Assembly: GCA_964398315.1 (NCBI GenBank) | Contig: CAYNMV010000001.1 | Location: 62,001-126,000, forward strand | Length of the DNA: 64,000 nucleotides | Origin: JADLCB01 sp964398315 | Lineage (GTDB): Bacteria > Planctomycetota > Phycisphaerae > Tepidisphaerales > Tepidisphaeraceae | Direction: 5' to 3' | Part shown: piece after piece, positions 6,977 through 14,963 of the stretch | Layout of the letters: each line of letters begins with the position of its first letter | Position numbering within the stretch: position 1 is the first letter of the stretch | The notes under the pieces: generated by a model | Databases searched by the model: none | What the model was told of the DNA's origin: nothing | What the model saw: the letters and a program-made list of their open reading frames with translations, nothing else | Translations under genes and position numbers: made by a program

Positions 6977-8806
6977 ATGATGAAACTGGATAAGCAATGG
7001 ATGGGCGGCTTATCGGATGGGCATGTGCCGGGGGAAGGCCGTGCAGACAGGCACACCGATCAGCGCCAAACGGAGTTGGATTGCGCGATCATCCGCGGCA
7101 CGGCTGCTGAGAAACTGCTGGCCGATGCAGATTTCCGCAATCAATGGACCGAGTTATACGAGGCCTGTCCCTGGGCCACGGTGATGCAGTCCCTGGGATT
7201 TGCCCAGGCGTGGTACACCGCTTACGGGCCGGCCGTTGAGCCGGTGCTGGTGCTGGCACGCGATGCCGGGCAGCGGCTGGTTGGCCTGCTGGCGCTCGGG
7301 CTGCATGGCCGGCGGCTGGTGGTGGCAGGGGCCGAGCAGGCGGAATACCAGGTTTGGCTGGCCACGGCACAATTCGGCGATGCCTTCGCCGCCGCTGCGA
7401 TGTCGGCCATCCGCCGCCGCTTTCCCGGCTGCGCGCTGACCTTCCGCTACCTGCCCCCGGGAACCCCCTTGAACTGGCTGGCCGGCGGGATGGGACGGCA
7501 CTGCCTGCTGACACCGTTCGACCGCCCGCTCATGCGCCTGACCGATGACAGTGCCATTAAGGCGGTCCTGAAGCGGCGCAACATCCGCTCGCGCCTGAAC
7601 AAGTTAAAGGAGGCCGGCTTCACCGGCATCGAACGACTGAGCAGCGTTGAGCAACTCGATGCGCTGTTCGATCCGATGATCGCCTGTCACGATCTGCGCC
7701 GGCTGGCGGTCAGCGGGACGGCACCCTTCGCCGATGATACCCACAAGCGGGCGTTTCACCTGGAGATGATGAAGCACGGCGTCATGTGCGTGACGCTGCT
7801 GCGCACCGGTGAGCAGCCGGTCTCACTGCAGATGGACATGATCGACCCGCGCAAGGTCCACCTGGCGCTGGGCGCCTATGCGCCGTGGGTGTCAAAGTTG
7901 GCCCCGGGGAAGATCCATATCCTCGAGTTTGCACAACTGCTGCATCGCCAGGGATGCGACTACATGGACCTGACCCCGGGGGCCGACCCGTATAAGTCGG
8001 AATTCGCCACCGAGTGGGACCAGGTGCACAAGCTCATCGTAGCCCCCACGTTCTTCGCGTATCAGCTTGCCCGGCTGCAACGCTGGGCGGATGGACGGGT
8101 TCGGGCGTTGTGCCGGCGCTGGGAGACTGAGCCGGTGCGGCTGCGCATGTTCGTTCGCGAGCTGCTGCGGCGTCCGCTGGCGACGTTGCTGCGGCCGCTG
8201 CGCAACCGGGTGCGCGCACGGTACGGCGTGGAGGTTGGTGGCATCTTCGCCATCCGCTCATCCCGACTGGCCCCATTGCAGGAGCCCCGCGCAGCGGACG
8301 TGAAGCGCAACGCGATCACGGATCTGCTGGCCTATCGCCCGGTCGGGCTGCAACCGGCAACCCACGAGTTCATGTCAACCGCATGGCAAAGGCTGGCCGA
8401 CGGGATGGACTGCTACACCGTCGCCGATGACCAGCGACTGCGCTTTAGTGCGTGGGTGACGGATCAGCCGGAGAAGGTGCTTAGCGAAGCCCAGTGTGCG
8501 GAGCTGGCCAGCCTGTCCCGCTGTGCGGTCATCTTCGACGTAGTGGCCCATCGCCGGGAAGATGGCCTGCTCTGTGAAACGGCCCTGGCTCAAATGCTGC
8601 ACGATGTGGCGCATTCGACCGGAGCCGAGAACCTGCTGATCGTGATGCCGCCGCGCCAGAGGGCACTGGCCGAACGCCTGGAACGGCTGGGCTGCGTCCG
8701 GCTGGCGGAATTCCTCAATCCGCCTGTCGCCGCTGTCGACATGAGCCTGGCCGCATCGGTCGTCTCAACGCTTGTCTCGCTCAGCGCGCCGTTGTCCATC
8801 CTCTAG
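6977..8806 (+). CDS. BioF2-like (GNAT superfamily) acyltransferase, two-part protein
   Basis: A 609-residue soluble protein with no signal peptide. Residues of about 190-350 match the GNAT-fold domain seen in CelD/BcsL and FemAB-like enzymes (Acetyltransf_6): RLNKLKEAGF, a segment ending GVMCVTLLRTGEQPVSLQ, and a later QGCDYMDLTPGADPYKSEFA. Such enzymes transfer acyl or aminoacyl groups in envelope polysaccharide or peptide assembly. The C-terminal 200 residues do not show motifs I know; a segment LLIVMPPRQRALAERLERLG could be a second, degenerate GNAT-like unit. Two adjacent ATG codons overlap at 6977/6980. The substrate cannot be told, and a link to the upstream pst genes is not supported. 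Confidence 0.65.
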   Translation: MMKLDKQWMGGLSDGHVPGEGRADRHTDQRQTELDCAIIRGTAAEKLLADADFRNQWTELYEACPWATVMQSLGFAQAWYTAYGPAVEPVLVLARDAGQRLVGLLALGLHGRRLVVAGAEQAEYQVWLATAQFGDAFAAAAMSAIRRRFPGCALTFRYLPPGTPLNWLAGGMGRHCLLTPFDRPLMRLTDDSAIKAVLKRRNIRSRLNKLKEAGFTGIERLSSVEQLDALFDPMIACHDLRRLAVSGTAPFADDTHKRAFHLEMMKHGVMCVTLLRTGEQPVSLQMDMIDPRKVHLALGAYAPWVSKLAPGKIHILEFAQLLHRQGCDYMDLTPGADPYKSEFATEWDQVHKLIVAPTFFAYQLARLQRWADGRVRALCRRWETEPVRLRMFVRELLRRPLATLLRPLRNRVRARYGVEVGGIFAIRSSRLAPLQEPRAADVKRNAITDLLAYRPVGLQPATHEFMSTAWQRLADGMDCYTVADDQRLRFSAWVTDQPEKVLSEAQCAELASLSRCAVIFDVVAHRREDGLLCETALAQMLHDVAHSTGAENLLIVMPPRQRALAERLERLGCVRLAEFLNPPVAAVDMSLAASVVSTLVSLSAPLSIL

Positions 8807-8888
8807 GCCGGACTGCAAGCGCCTGTTGGTCGTTGTAGAGCCGGTGGGCTGGTGCGAGAAGGGGGGTGTGCGGCCTGGTGCGCCCGCA

Positions 8889-9404
8889 TCAGCCGCCGGG
8901 CTGGCGGGTCAGGACGCAGGTGAACCACGGCTCAGGGGTGATCAGTAACTGGTCGTTCCGCAGGGTAAGGCGGACGTGGCGTACCCGGCCATCATCCCGG
9001 CCGTCGGGGCCGTGGAGGCGAATGAGGATGCGGGCCTCATCCGCGCTCAGCACCGAGTAGTGGTCGGCATTCACCTGTGCCCAACTGCGACTGACATACT
9101 GGCTGTCGGTGATTTCCAGTTCGAAGGGGAATGCCCGCAGGTCGTCATCCAGGCGGGCGAGCTGCTCGGCCGGGAGATGTTCGTTTTCCAGCAGGGTGGC
9201 CCGGCGGTCGACGAACCAGTGGCCGCGCATCCGCCGCACCGGATCGGCCAGGGCTTCGGCCCGATCATGCCCCTGCACCTGCCGCCACACCGCTTCCTGC
9301 ACACGCGGCGGGTCTGACCGGCATCCGGCAAGCACCGCCAGCAGGAATCCGAAACCTATCCCTGCGCAGGCCCACCGCCGGCGAGCTGAATCATCTGTAA
9401 ACAT
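8889..9404 (-). CDS. Hypothetical lipoprotein directly behind tRNA-Met
   Basis: A 171-residue protein with a basic N-terminus (RRRW), a hydrophobic stretch and the lipobox LAGC (Cys28), so it is exported and lipidated. The mature part is soluble, charged and mixed alpha/beta by appearance (for example FPFELEITDSQYVSRSW), and I recognise no family. Its ATG lies only 8 bases after the 3' end of tRNA-Met on the same strand, leaving no room for a ribosome-binding site. No alternative start keeps the signal peptide, so translation probably starts on an RNA released by tRNA processing or on a nearly leaderless transcript. Confidence 0.6.
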   Translation of the reverse strand: MFTDDSARRRWACAGIGFGFLLAVLAGCRSDPPRVQEAVWRQVQGHDRAEALADPVRRMRGHWFVDRRATLLENEHLPAEQLARLDDDLRAFPFELEITDSQYVSRSWAQVNADHYSVLSADEARILIRLHGPDGRDDGRVRHVRLTLRNDQLLITPEPWFTCVLTRQPGG

Positions 9405-9412
9405 GGGGGGAA

Positions 9413-9486
9413 TAGCAGCGGCTGGACTCGAACCAGCGACCCGCGGCTTATGAATCCGCTGCTCTAACCAACTGAGCTACGCTGCC
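9413..9486 (-). tRNA. tRNA-Met (CAT), elongator type
   Basis: A 74-base class I tRNA on the minus strand. The acceptor stem begins GGCAGCG (9486 downwards) and closes with CGCTGCT, including a G-U pair at the top; the anticodon is CAT. The D-arm text TAGCTCAGTTGGTTAGAGC and the absence of the initiator GGG/CCC anticodon stem argue for the elongator. A tRNA-Ile with lysidine at the CAT anticodon cannot be fully excluded. CCA is not encoded. Confidence 0.9.
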
Positions 9487-9672
9487 AAGTTACCGGAGAA
9501 GATACCAATTCTACGCCCGATGACAAGATCGGTTCAGGCGGTTTTGCAAACAGGCTCATCGGGATAGCCGGGGCCCCCAGCGCGGCCTGGGGGCATCGGT
9601 CAGCGAGCAGGGGTTGGGCCTATCGCTGCGGGCAGCTTGCGGTCAGGCGGGGCATGGGGCGAGAATCGAGGC

Positions 9673-11394
9673 ATGATGTGCTGGCTGCGAAACATGCTGG
9701 TGGTGATGGCAGGGCTGTGGACATCGCTCCTGGCTGCCGATGTGGTGCGCACCGATGATGGGCGCGTGATCGAGGGAACGGTCAACCTGGCCGATGGGCA
9801 GGTGCTGGTGCAGCCGCCCACCGGGCAGGTAATCCGCGTGGATCCCCAGGCGGTGCTGGGCATCACCTTCGGCGGCCTCCAGCGCGGCGGAGGCACGGAA
9901 CAGAGGGTGCCCGAGGGGTGGATCAGCCAGGATATCGGCACGGTTGGTCTGGGCGGGTCAACCACCTTCGCGGGAGGGGCGTTCACCGTCAGCGGTTCGG
10001 GCGAGGCAATCGATGACAGGGCCGATTCGCTGCATTTCCTCTACCAGCCGCGCCTGGGCGATGTGGATATCGTGGCCCGGCTGGTGCGCATGCAGAACAC
10101 GCATGAGAAAGCGCGTGCCGGCATCATGATCCGCGAGAGCGACCAGCCCAATGCGCCCTACATGGGCCTGCTGGTGCCACCTAATGGTATGCTCGCCTTC
10201 AAGACCCGCCGTGGCAGCGGCGCTGGCACCGGCGACATCGGCCGGGCCAAGGTAGATCTGCCGGTGTGGCTCAAGCTTTCGCGGCGGGGCGACGTGTTCA
10301 CCGGCTTCTGGTCGGCCGATGGCGCCAAGTGGGAGCGCATCGGCGAGCATCGCCTGCCACTGGGTGAAGCGGTGCTGGTCGGGCTGGTCGTTTGCAGCTT
10401 TGACAACGGGCATTTGAACAGCACGCGCTTTGAACAGGTGGCCGTTGCCGGCCAGGCCACCCAGCCGATCGACATGAATCGGCAGCGCACGGTCATGAAC
10501 GCCGGGGTCATGCTGCGGGATGGCACCGTCCTCACCGGCGCGGTGCAGCGCGTGGATGATGGGCGGATCACGCTCCAGCGCCTTGGCCCCGGTGACGGCC
10601 GCGCGATGACCCTCCCGATAGACCAGGTGGCGCGGCTGATGTATCGGCCTGTTACCGGCGGCATGCTCGCCGCGCTGCTGCCGGGCACGACCGGCGTGCT
10701 GCTGAGCGGGGGTGACTTCTTCGAAGGTGAAATCAGCTCCATCGATCGAGACACCATCATCGTCAATTCCATCATCATGGGCCTGCGCGATTTCAGGCTG
10801 AGCCGGGATGTGGCGATGGTGGTCCTGGCCGATGCGCGCGAGCCCGAAGGGGCGGTGCGCGTGCGCGGCCGTGATGGCTCGCTGCTCATGGCTGACCGCC
10901 TGCGCATCGAGCGTGATCAGGTGGTGGTTGAGCATCCGCTGGCGGGGCGGGTGGCGCTGGGCAAGGGGCAGATCGCCGAGATCACCGCCCTGGGCGGGCG
11001 CTACACCTGGCTGGCCAGCCTCGCACCCGCTCAACTCGAGCGGCCCGGCCCGATTCAACTTGGCCCGCCGCTGCAGACGATCGAACCCGACAACACGATC
11101 CGCCTGGCCAGTGGCACGCGGGCGAGCTGGCGGGTGGACCAGGCTTTCAGCGCCCTGCTCTGCACGGTTCGCCCGCCGGGCGATACGGTGCCGATGGTGG
11201 CGGGGCGCCTGGTCATCATTGGCGATGGCAAGGAGTTGTATCGCAGTGATGAGCTGACCAGCATCACCGCACCGACCCATGTCGCCGTGCCGCTCAAGGG
11301 TATCAAGACGCTGACCATCCATTGCCAGCCGGCTACCGGCGATCTCGGCCCGCCAATGAACATCACCGAGGCGATGCTCGTCCGCGGACGGTAG
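9673..11394 (+). CDS. Secreted NPCBM-domain protein with concanavalin-like domain
   Basis: A 573-residue exported protein with a signal peptide ending near LLA-AD. The first mature segment and several later ones share the small beta motif of type DG-x-x-x-x-G-x-V (RTDDGRVIEGTV, LRDGTVLTGAV, LSGGDFFEGEI, GRDGSLLMADRL), suggesting four related small domains. Residues of about 95-275 look like the DUF1349/enolase-regulator concanavalin-like fold (GIMIRES, FKTRRGSG, GFWSADGAKWERIG). The C-terminal about 130 residues match the NPCBM carbohydrate-binding module (GRLVIIGDGKELYRSDEL). A role in binding or turnover of sugars at the cell surface is inferred. The start is 9673 or the adjacent ATG; it follows only a weak ribosome site. 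Confidence 0.75.
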   Translation: MMCWLRNMLVVMAGLWTSLLAADVVRTDDGRVIEGTVNLADGQVLVQPPTGQVIRVDPQAVLGITFGGLQRGGGTEQRVPEGWISQDIGTVGLGGSTTFAGGAFTVSGSGEAIDDRADSLHFLYQPRLGDVDIVARLVRMQNTHEKARAGIMIRESDQPNAPYMGLLVPPNGMLAFKTRRGSGAGTGDIGRAKVDLPVWLKLSRRGDVFTGFWSADGAKWERIGEHRLPLGEAVLVGLVVCSFDNGHLNSTRFEQVAVAGQATQPIDMNRQRTVMNAGVMLRDGTVLTGAVQRVDDGRITLQRLGPGDGRAMTLPIDQVARLMYRPVTGGMLAALLPGTTGVLLSGGDFFEGEISSIDRDTIIVNSIIMGLRDFRLSRDVAMVVLADAREPEGAVRVRGRDGSLLMADRLRIERDQVVVEHPLAGRVALGKGQIAEITALGGRYTWLASLAPAQLERPGPIQLGPPLQTIEPDNTIRLASGTRASWRVDQAFSALLCTVRPPGDTVPMVAGRLVIIGDGKELYRSDELTSITAPTHVAVPLKGIKTLTIHCQPATGDLGPPMNITEAMLVRGR

Positions 11395-11487
11395 GCAGGG
11401 GGATGGCCGCTTCACGGTATCCCCGCGCTTTGGGTGGTGCCCGGCCTGCTTGCGTGGCGCTGCAGGCGCGCCAGCGGGTTCGCCCCA

Positions 11488-12804
11488 TCATTTCAGGAAC
11501 AACTCGATGACCGGCACGGTTACATTCGGCTTCTGCACCGGCAGGGTGAGTGTGAGCGTCGGTTCATCGCGTCCATCCCCGCTGTGGCAGGTCTGCCAGT
11601 CTTCCAGGCCCTGCATCGGCACTTCCGAGGCATCATTCAGAAGCTGGGCATATTCCACGCGCTCAACGAACGCCCGGCCGTCCAGATGCAAATGCCTGAA
11701 GGGCCAGGCGAAAACATGCACGTATAGCCGCTTGCGTTCGGGGTGGTAGGTCAGGCGGCAGTCGGCCGGGCAGCGGAACTCGTCCGGGGCGGCGGTGCAG
11801 CCATAGATGCTGCGGCCGTGATGATGCATCCACTGTCCCAGCCCCGCCAGGCGGTCCAGCGCACGGTCATCGAACTCACCGCGCCCGGTGGGACCGACGT
11901 TCAGCAGCAGGTTCCCGCCCTTGCTGACGGTATCGATCAGCATCCGCACGAGCTGATCGAGACTCTTCCAACTCGCCTCATCGCGATGATATCCCCAACT
12001 GCCACTGAACGTCTGGCAGGCCTCCCACACCACCGGCCGGCCATCCACCGTCACCCAGGCGCGCGGCTGGAACTGCTCGGGGGTCTTGATGTCGGCCGAT
12101 TTGGGCAGGTCGAGGCGGTCATTGAGGATGATATTGGGCCGAAGCTCGCGGACCAGGCGCACCAGCTTCTCGCTTTCCCACTGCTGGCGTCCCTTGCCCA
12201 GCAGGGCATCGCCGGAGGCATCGGGAAAACTGAAATCGAACCACATGATGTCGATGTCCCCGTACTCGGTGAGCAGCTCGCGCACCTGGCCGTGCAGATA
12301 CGCCACATAGCGGCTCATGTCGCGTCCCTGGTTGAGGCGTTCGCGTTCCTCGCTTTTCTCGCGGTAGGGACCATTGCGGTTGTCGAGGATGTACTGGTCG
12401 TGATGCCAGTCGATGAGCGAGTGATAGAAGCCGGCCCGCAGTCCGCGGGCGCGGAAGGCATCGACCATGGGCCGCAGCAGATCGCGCCCGGCCGGGGTGT
12501 TGGGGGCCTTGTAGTCGGTCAGCTTCGAGTCCCAGAGGCAGAAACCCTCATGATGTTTGGTGGTGATGACAAAGTATTTCATTCCCGCCCCGGCGGCCGC
12601 CTGTGCCCACAGGTCGGGATCGTACAGGTCAGGATCAAAGTGCCGGAAATAGCGGCTGTCGTACACCTCGTTGGAAATCTCTTCCCGGTGCTTGAGCCAC
12701 TCATGCCGGGCGCCGAGGCTGTACAGCCCCCAGTGGATGAACAGCCCAAACCGATCATGCACGAACCATGAGGTGTCGCCGTGTCCGAAGTCGCCGTTGC
12801 CCAT
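11488..12804 (-). CDS. Alpha-L-fucosidase, glycoside hydrolase family 29
   Basis: A 438-residue enzyme that removes terminal alpha-L-fucose from glycans. The N-terminal FGLFIHWGLYSLGARHEW and MKYFVITTKHHEGFCLWDSK are GH29 hallmarks, and Asp190 in MWFDFSFP is the expected nucleophile. KGGNLLLNVGPTGRG closes the catalytic barrel; a short beta-domain follows. There is no signal peptide, so it acts on imported oligosaccharides or is exported otherwise. It stands alone between a convergent secreted protein and phyH. With the fuconolactonase and fucose dehydrogenase candidates at 25-27 kb it suggests L-fucose use. Confidence 0.92.
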   Translation of the reverse strand: MGNGDFGHGDTSWFVHDRFGLFIHWGLYSLGARHEWLKHREEISNEVYDSRYFRHFDPDLYDPDLWAQAAAGAGMKYFVITTKHHEGFCLWDSKLTDYKAPNTPAGRDLLRPMVDAFRARGLRAGFYHSLIDWHHDQYILDNRNGPYREKSEERERLNQGRDMSRYVAYLHGQVRELLTEYGDIDIMWFDFSFPDASGDALLGKGRQQWESEKLVRLVRELRPNIILNDRLDLPKSADIKTPEQFQPRAWVTVDGRPVVWEACQTFSGSWGYHRDEASWKSLDQLVRMLIDTVSKGGNLLLNVGPTGRGEFDDRALDRLAGLGQWMHHHGRSIYGCTAAPDEFRCPADCRLTYHPERKRLYVHVFAWPFRHLHLDGRAFVERVEYAQLLNDASEVPMQGLEDWQTCHSGDGRDEPTLTLTLPVQKPNVTVPVIELFLK

Positions 12805-12930
12805 GAGAAGGATCCTCCATGCGAGAGATGATGGCCCATTGTGCGGCGTGCCACCCGTGATTCAAGGGAATCCGCCGCGTGAAGACACTTAAGCGGACCA
12901 GCGCGATCACAGCGCAGAAAACCGCCACAA

Positions 12931-12979
12931 GACAGGCGAAAGACCAGGGCCCCAGTCATTCGGGCCTGTCTCTTTTTCG
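12931..12979. terminator. Imperfect hairpin between phyH and fucosidase
   Basis: GACAGGC (12931-12937) pairs with GCCTGTC (12964-12970), and an inner GAC/GTC pairing can extend the stem. A T-run follows on the plus strand, but no plus-strand gene precedes it. It lies downstream of phyH on the minus strand, where only a weak U-run follows. The function as terminator is uncertain. Confidence 0.3.
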
Positions 12980-13062
12980 TCTGCGTTGTGGCGTATGTCT
13001 GGGGGTTGTGCGCTTGTCGTTCGCGCTAGGGGTTATGCAAAAATGGCTGTGGCGCGCGAGGG

Positions 13063-13920
13063 TCAGTGTGGACCCTTCACCTGGTCCTGCGGGGTGCCAC
13101 ACGGGCCGCCATCCTCATTCGCCTTGTACTGTACCAACGTGCCGTCGAACTTCAGCGGATCCTTGTACCAGTGGCTCATCTCCTGCGTGCTCAGTGGCAC
13201 GTAATGGCAGATCAGCGAGCGCCGGAAGCGATCCCGGCTGGTATTGGGGTGCGAGCCGTGAATCACGTTGCCGTTGAAGAACAGCACATCGCCCGCCTTG
13301 AGACGGATGATCTGCGGCTCCAGGCCCGGAGGGGGCTCGACATGCTCGGTGGTGAAGAATCGGGTCGGATCGGCCTTCTCCGGGCACTGGATGGCGTAGT
13401 CGTGCGTGTTGGGCACGCACATCATGCCGCCATTTTCTTCATCGGCATCATCGATCGCGATCCAGGCGGCGCAGCAGGTGCCCGGCTTGACGCACAGGTA
13501 GAAATTGTCCTGGTGCAGGTCCTGGCCGCGGGCGCCCGGCGGCTTGAAGTAGAACATGCTCTGCACGGCCACGGGCTCGTCCTCCATGCAGGCGGCGAGG
13601 ATCGGCTTGAGGCGGGGATCGAGCATGTACCGCCGGGCCAACGGCCCAACCGGCTTATCCAGGTGGCGATGCGGGTGCATCATGCGGGGATAGAAGGCCA
13701 GCGGATCGGATGGGTCGTACCCGCCGACGCCGCCATCCACCCTGCCGCGCTGGATCTCCGACAGCCCTTCAACCGGCCCATTCTTGGCCATCTCCATGAA
13801 AGTGTCGCGAATGTGGGCAATCTCCTCGGGCGAGAACAGCCCCCGGGCAACGGCAAATCCATCGCGGTTGAACGCCTCGACCAGCGATTCGAGCGAGGAT
13901 TGTTCGGCCATCAGCGTCAT
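13063..13920 (-). CDS. Phytanoyl-CoA dioxygenase (PhyH) family protein
   Basis: A 285-residue Fe(II)/2-oxoglutarate-dependent oxygenase. His136-x-Asp138 in LHQDNFY and the distal HGSHPNTSRDRFRRSL (His221 and a following arginine) are the iron and co-substrate ligands of the PhyH fold. Members hydroxylate diverse small molecules, and the substrate here is unknown. The start at 13920 follows AGGAG by 6 bases and is preferred over an ATG 54 bases upstream. The gene is divergent to an AraC-type regulator, a pairing often seen for catabolic oxygenases, so that regulator probably controls it. Confidence 0.85.
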   Translation of the reverse strand: MTLMAEQSSLESLVEAFNRDGFAVARGLFSPEEIAHIRDTFMEMAKNGPVEGLSEIQRGRVDGGVGGYDPSDPLAFYPRMMHPHRHLDKPVGPLARRYMLDPRLKPILAACMEDEPVAVQSMFYFKPPGARGQDLHQDNFYLCVKPGTCCAAWIAIDDADEENGGMMCVPNTHDYAIQCPEKADPTRFFTTEHVEPPPGLEPQIIRLKAGDVLFFNGNVIHGSHPNTSRDRFRRSLICHYVPLSTQEMSHWYKDPLKFDGTLVQYKANEDGGPCGTPQDQVKGPH

Positions 13921-13942
13921 GTTTTTCTCCTGCTGCGTGAAA

Positions 13943-13961
13943 CCGCTCAACAATTGAGCGG
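13943..13961. promoter_or_regulatory. Palindrome in the phyH leader, candidate operator
   Basis: CCGCTCAA (13943-13950) and TTGAGCGG (13954-13961) are a perfect inverted repeat with a 3-base centre, 22 bases before the phyH start. On the minus strand a TTGACA lies immediately upstream, so a protein bound here would cover the promoter. It could serve the divergent AraC-type regulator, or form a leader hairpin. Confidence 0.4.
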
Positions 13962-14017
13962 TGTCAAATATCACCGATCAGGTGCGATTTGGGGAATGGA
14001 ATGTGATGCTGAAAACC

Positions 14018-14023
14018 TATAAT
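14018..14023 (+). promoter_or_regulatory. -10 element of the araC-type gene
   Basis: A perfect TATAAT ends 8 bases before the GTG start codon at 14032. Transcription would begin at or next to the start codon, which implies a leaderless mRNA. No good -35 box is visible. Confidence 0.45.
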
Positions 14024-14031
14024 ATCTTGCT

Positions 14032-14874
14032 GTGACGCTGCATGCTGAGACGTTCCATCGTCGGGTTGACCAGATCGTGGCCGGGCATTTCCGTGAGGGG
14101 CCAGGCTACTCGGTCTGGCGGACGCGCGGGACCGATGACTGGCTGTTGATCTACACTCAATCCGGGCGCGGCCGATTCGGGTTCGGCCACGCCCACTTCC
14201 TGGCCGAACCCGGTGACATCGTGCTGATCCGCCCGCACACGCCGCAGGATTACGGGGTCGAACCGGAGTTGCAGCGCTGGGAGCTGATCTGGGCGCATTT
14301 CCATCCCCGGCCTGAGTGGATCGAGTGGCTCGACTGGCCGCAGGAAGCACCGGGGCTGATGCGCCTGCGCCTGACTGAGCCGGCGCTGCGCCAAAAGATC
14401 GAGGCACAGTTTGAGTCGATCTACCAGGCCACCCTCAGCGCCAACCGCCGGCGCACGGAGTGGGCGATGAACGGCCTGGAGGCGCTGCTGCTGTGGTGCG
14501 ATTCGGTGAACCCCCTCAGCCAGCAGGGCGGGATTGACCCGCGCATCCGCCAGGCCATGGACCACATCTGCCGTCACCTGCATCGGCCGATGCCACTGGA
14601 GGAGATGGCCGAAGTCAGCGGGCTGTCGGTCTCGCGCATGGCGCATCTGTTTCGGGAGCAGACCGGCATCAGCCCGCAGCAATTCCTCGAACGGCAGCGC
14701 ATGCGCCGGGCGATGCAGTTGCTGCGTTTCACGCCGCGCAGCATCAAGGAGATCAGCCAGGATCTCGGCTACGACAATCCCTTTTACTTCACCCAGCGCT
14801 TCAAGAAACACACCGGCCGCAGCCCCCGCGCCTACCGGACCGAGGAAGAACCATGGGACCGGCGGACGGCGTAA
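14032..14874 (+). CDS. AraC-family transcriptional regulator
   Basis: A 280-residue regulator. The N-terminal half is a cupin-like sensor (QSGRGRFGFGHAHFLAEPGD, HTPQDYG) as in AraC proteins that bind sugars. The C-terminal about 100 residues hold two helix-turn-helix units, PLEEMAEVSGLSVSRMAHLF and the second with SIKEISQDLGYDNPFYF, followed by the family ending KKHTGRSPRAYR. An in-frame stop at 14020 forces the start at GTG 14032 or later. It is divergent to phyH and likely controls it. The ligand is unknown. Confidence 0.88.
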   Translation: MTLHAETFHRRVDQIVAGHFREGPGYSVWRTRGTDDWLLIYTQSGRGRFGFGHAHFLAEPGDIVLIRPHTPQDYGVEPELQRWELIWAHFHPRPEWIEWLDWPQEAPGLMRLRLTEPALRQKIEAQFESIYQATLSANRRRTEWAMNGLEALLLWCDSVNPLSQQGGIDPRIRQAMDHICRHLHRPMPLEEMAEVSGLSVSRMAHLFREQTGISPQQFLERQRMRRAMQLLRFTPRSIKEISQDLGYDNPFYFTQRFKKHTGRSPRAYRTEEEPWDRRTA

Positions 14875-14963
14875 GGCCTGGGCATGGTCGGCGATGGGGT
14901 GAGACTGCCGTTGTCATCCATGGGCTGCCTGATCACACCGGATCACATATCGCACCAGGCCTC

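Noticed and set aside
6777..6980. 67-residue frame whose stop overlaps the start of the acyltransferase gene
   Set aside because: Codon use is unlike the neighbours (TTA, AGA, low GC in third positions), there is no ribosome site and no recognisable pattern. The overlap looks accidental.
9573..9594. Hairpin GCCCCCAG/CTGGGGGC before the NPCBM-protein gene
   Set aside because: No U-tract on either strand and no gene ends nearby in a suitable orientation; role as terminator not supported.
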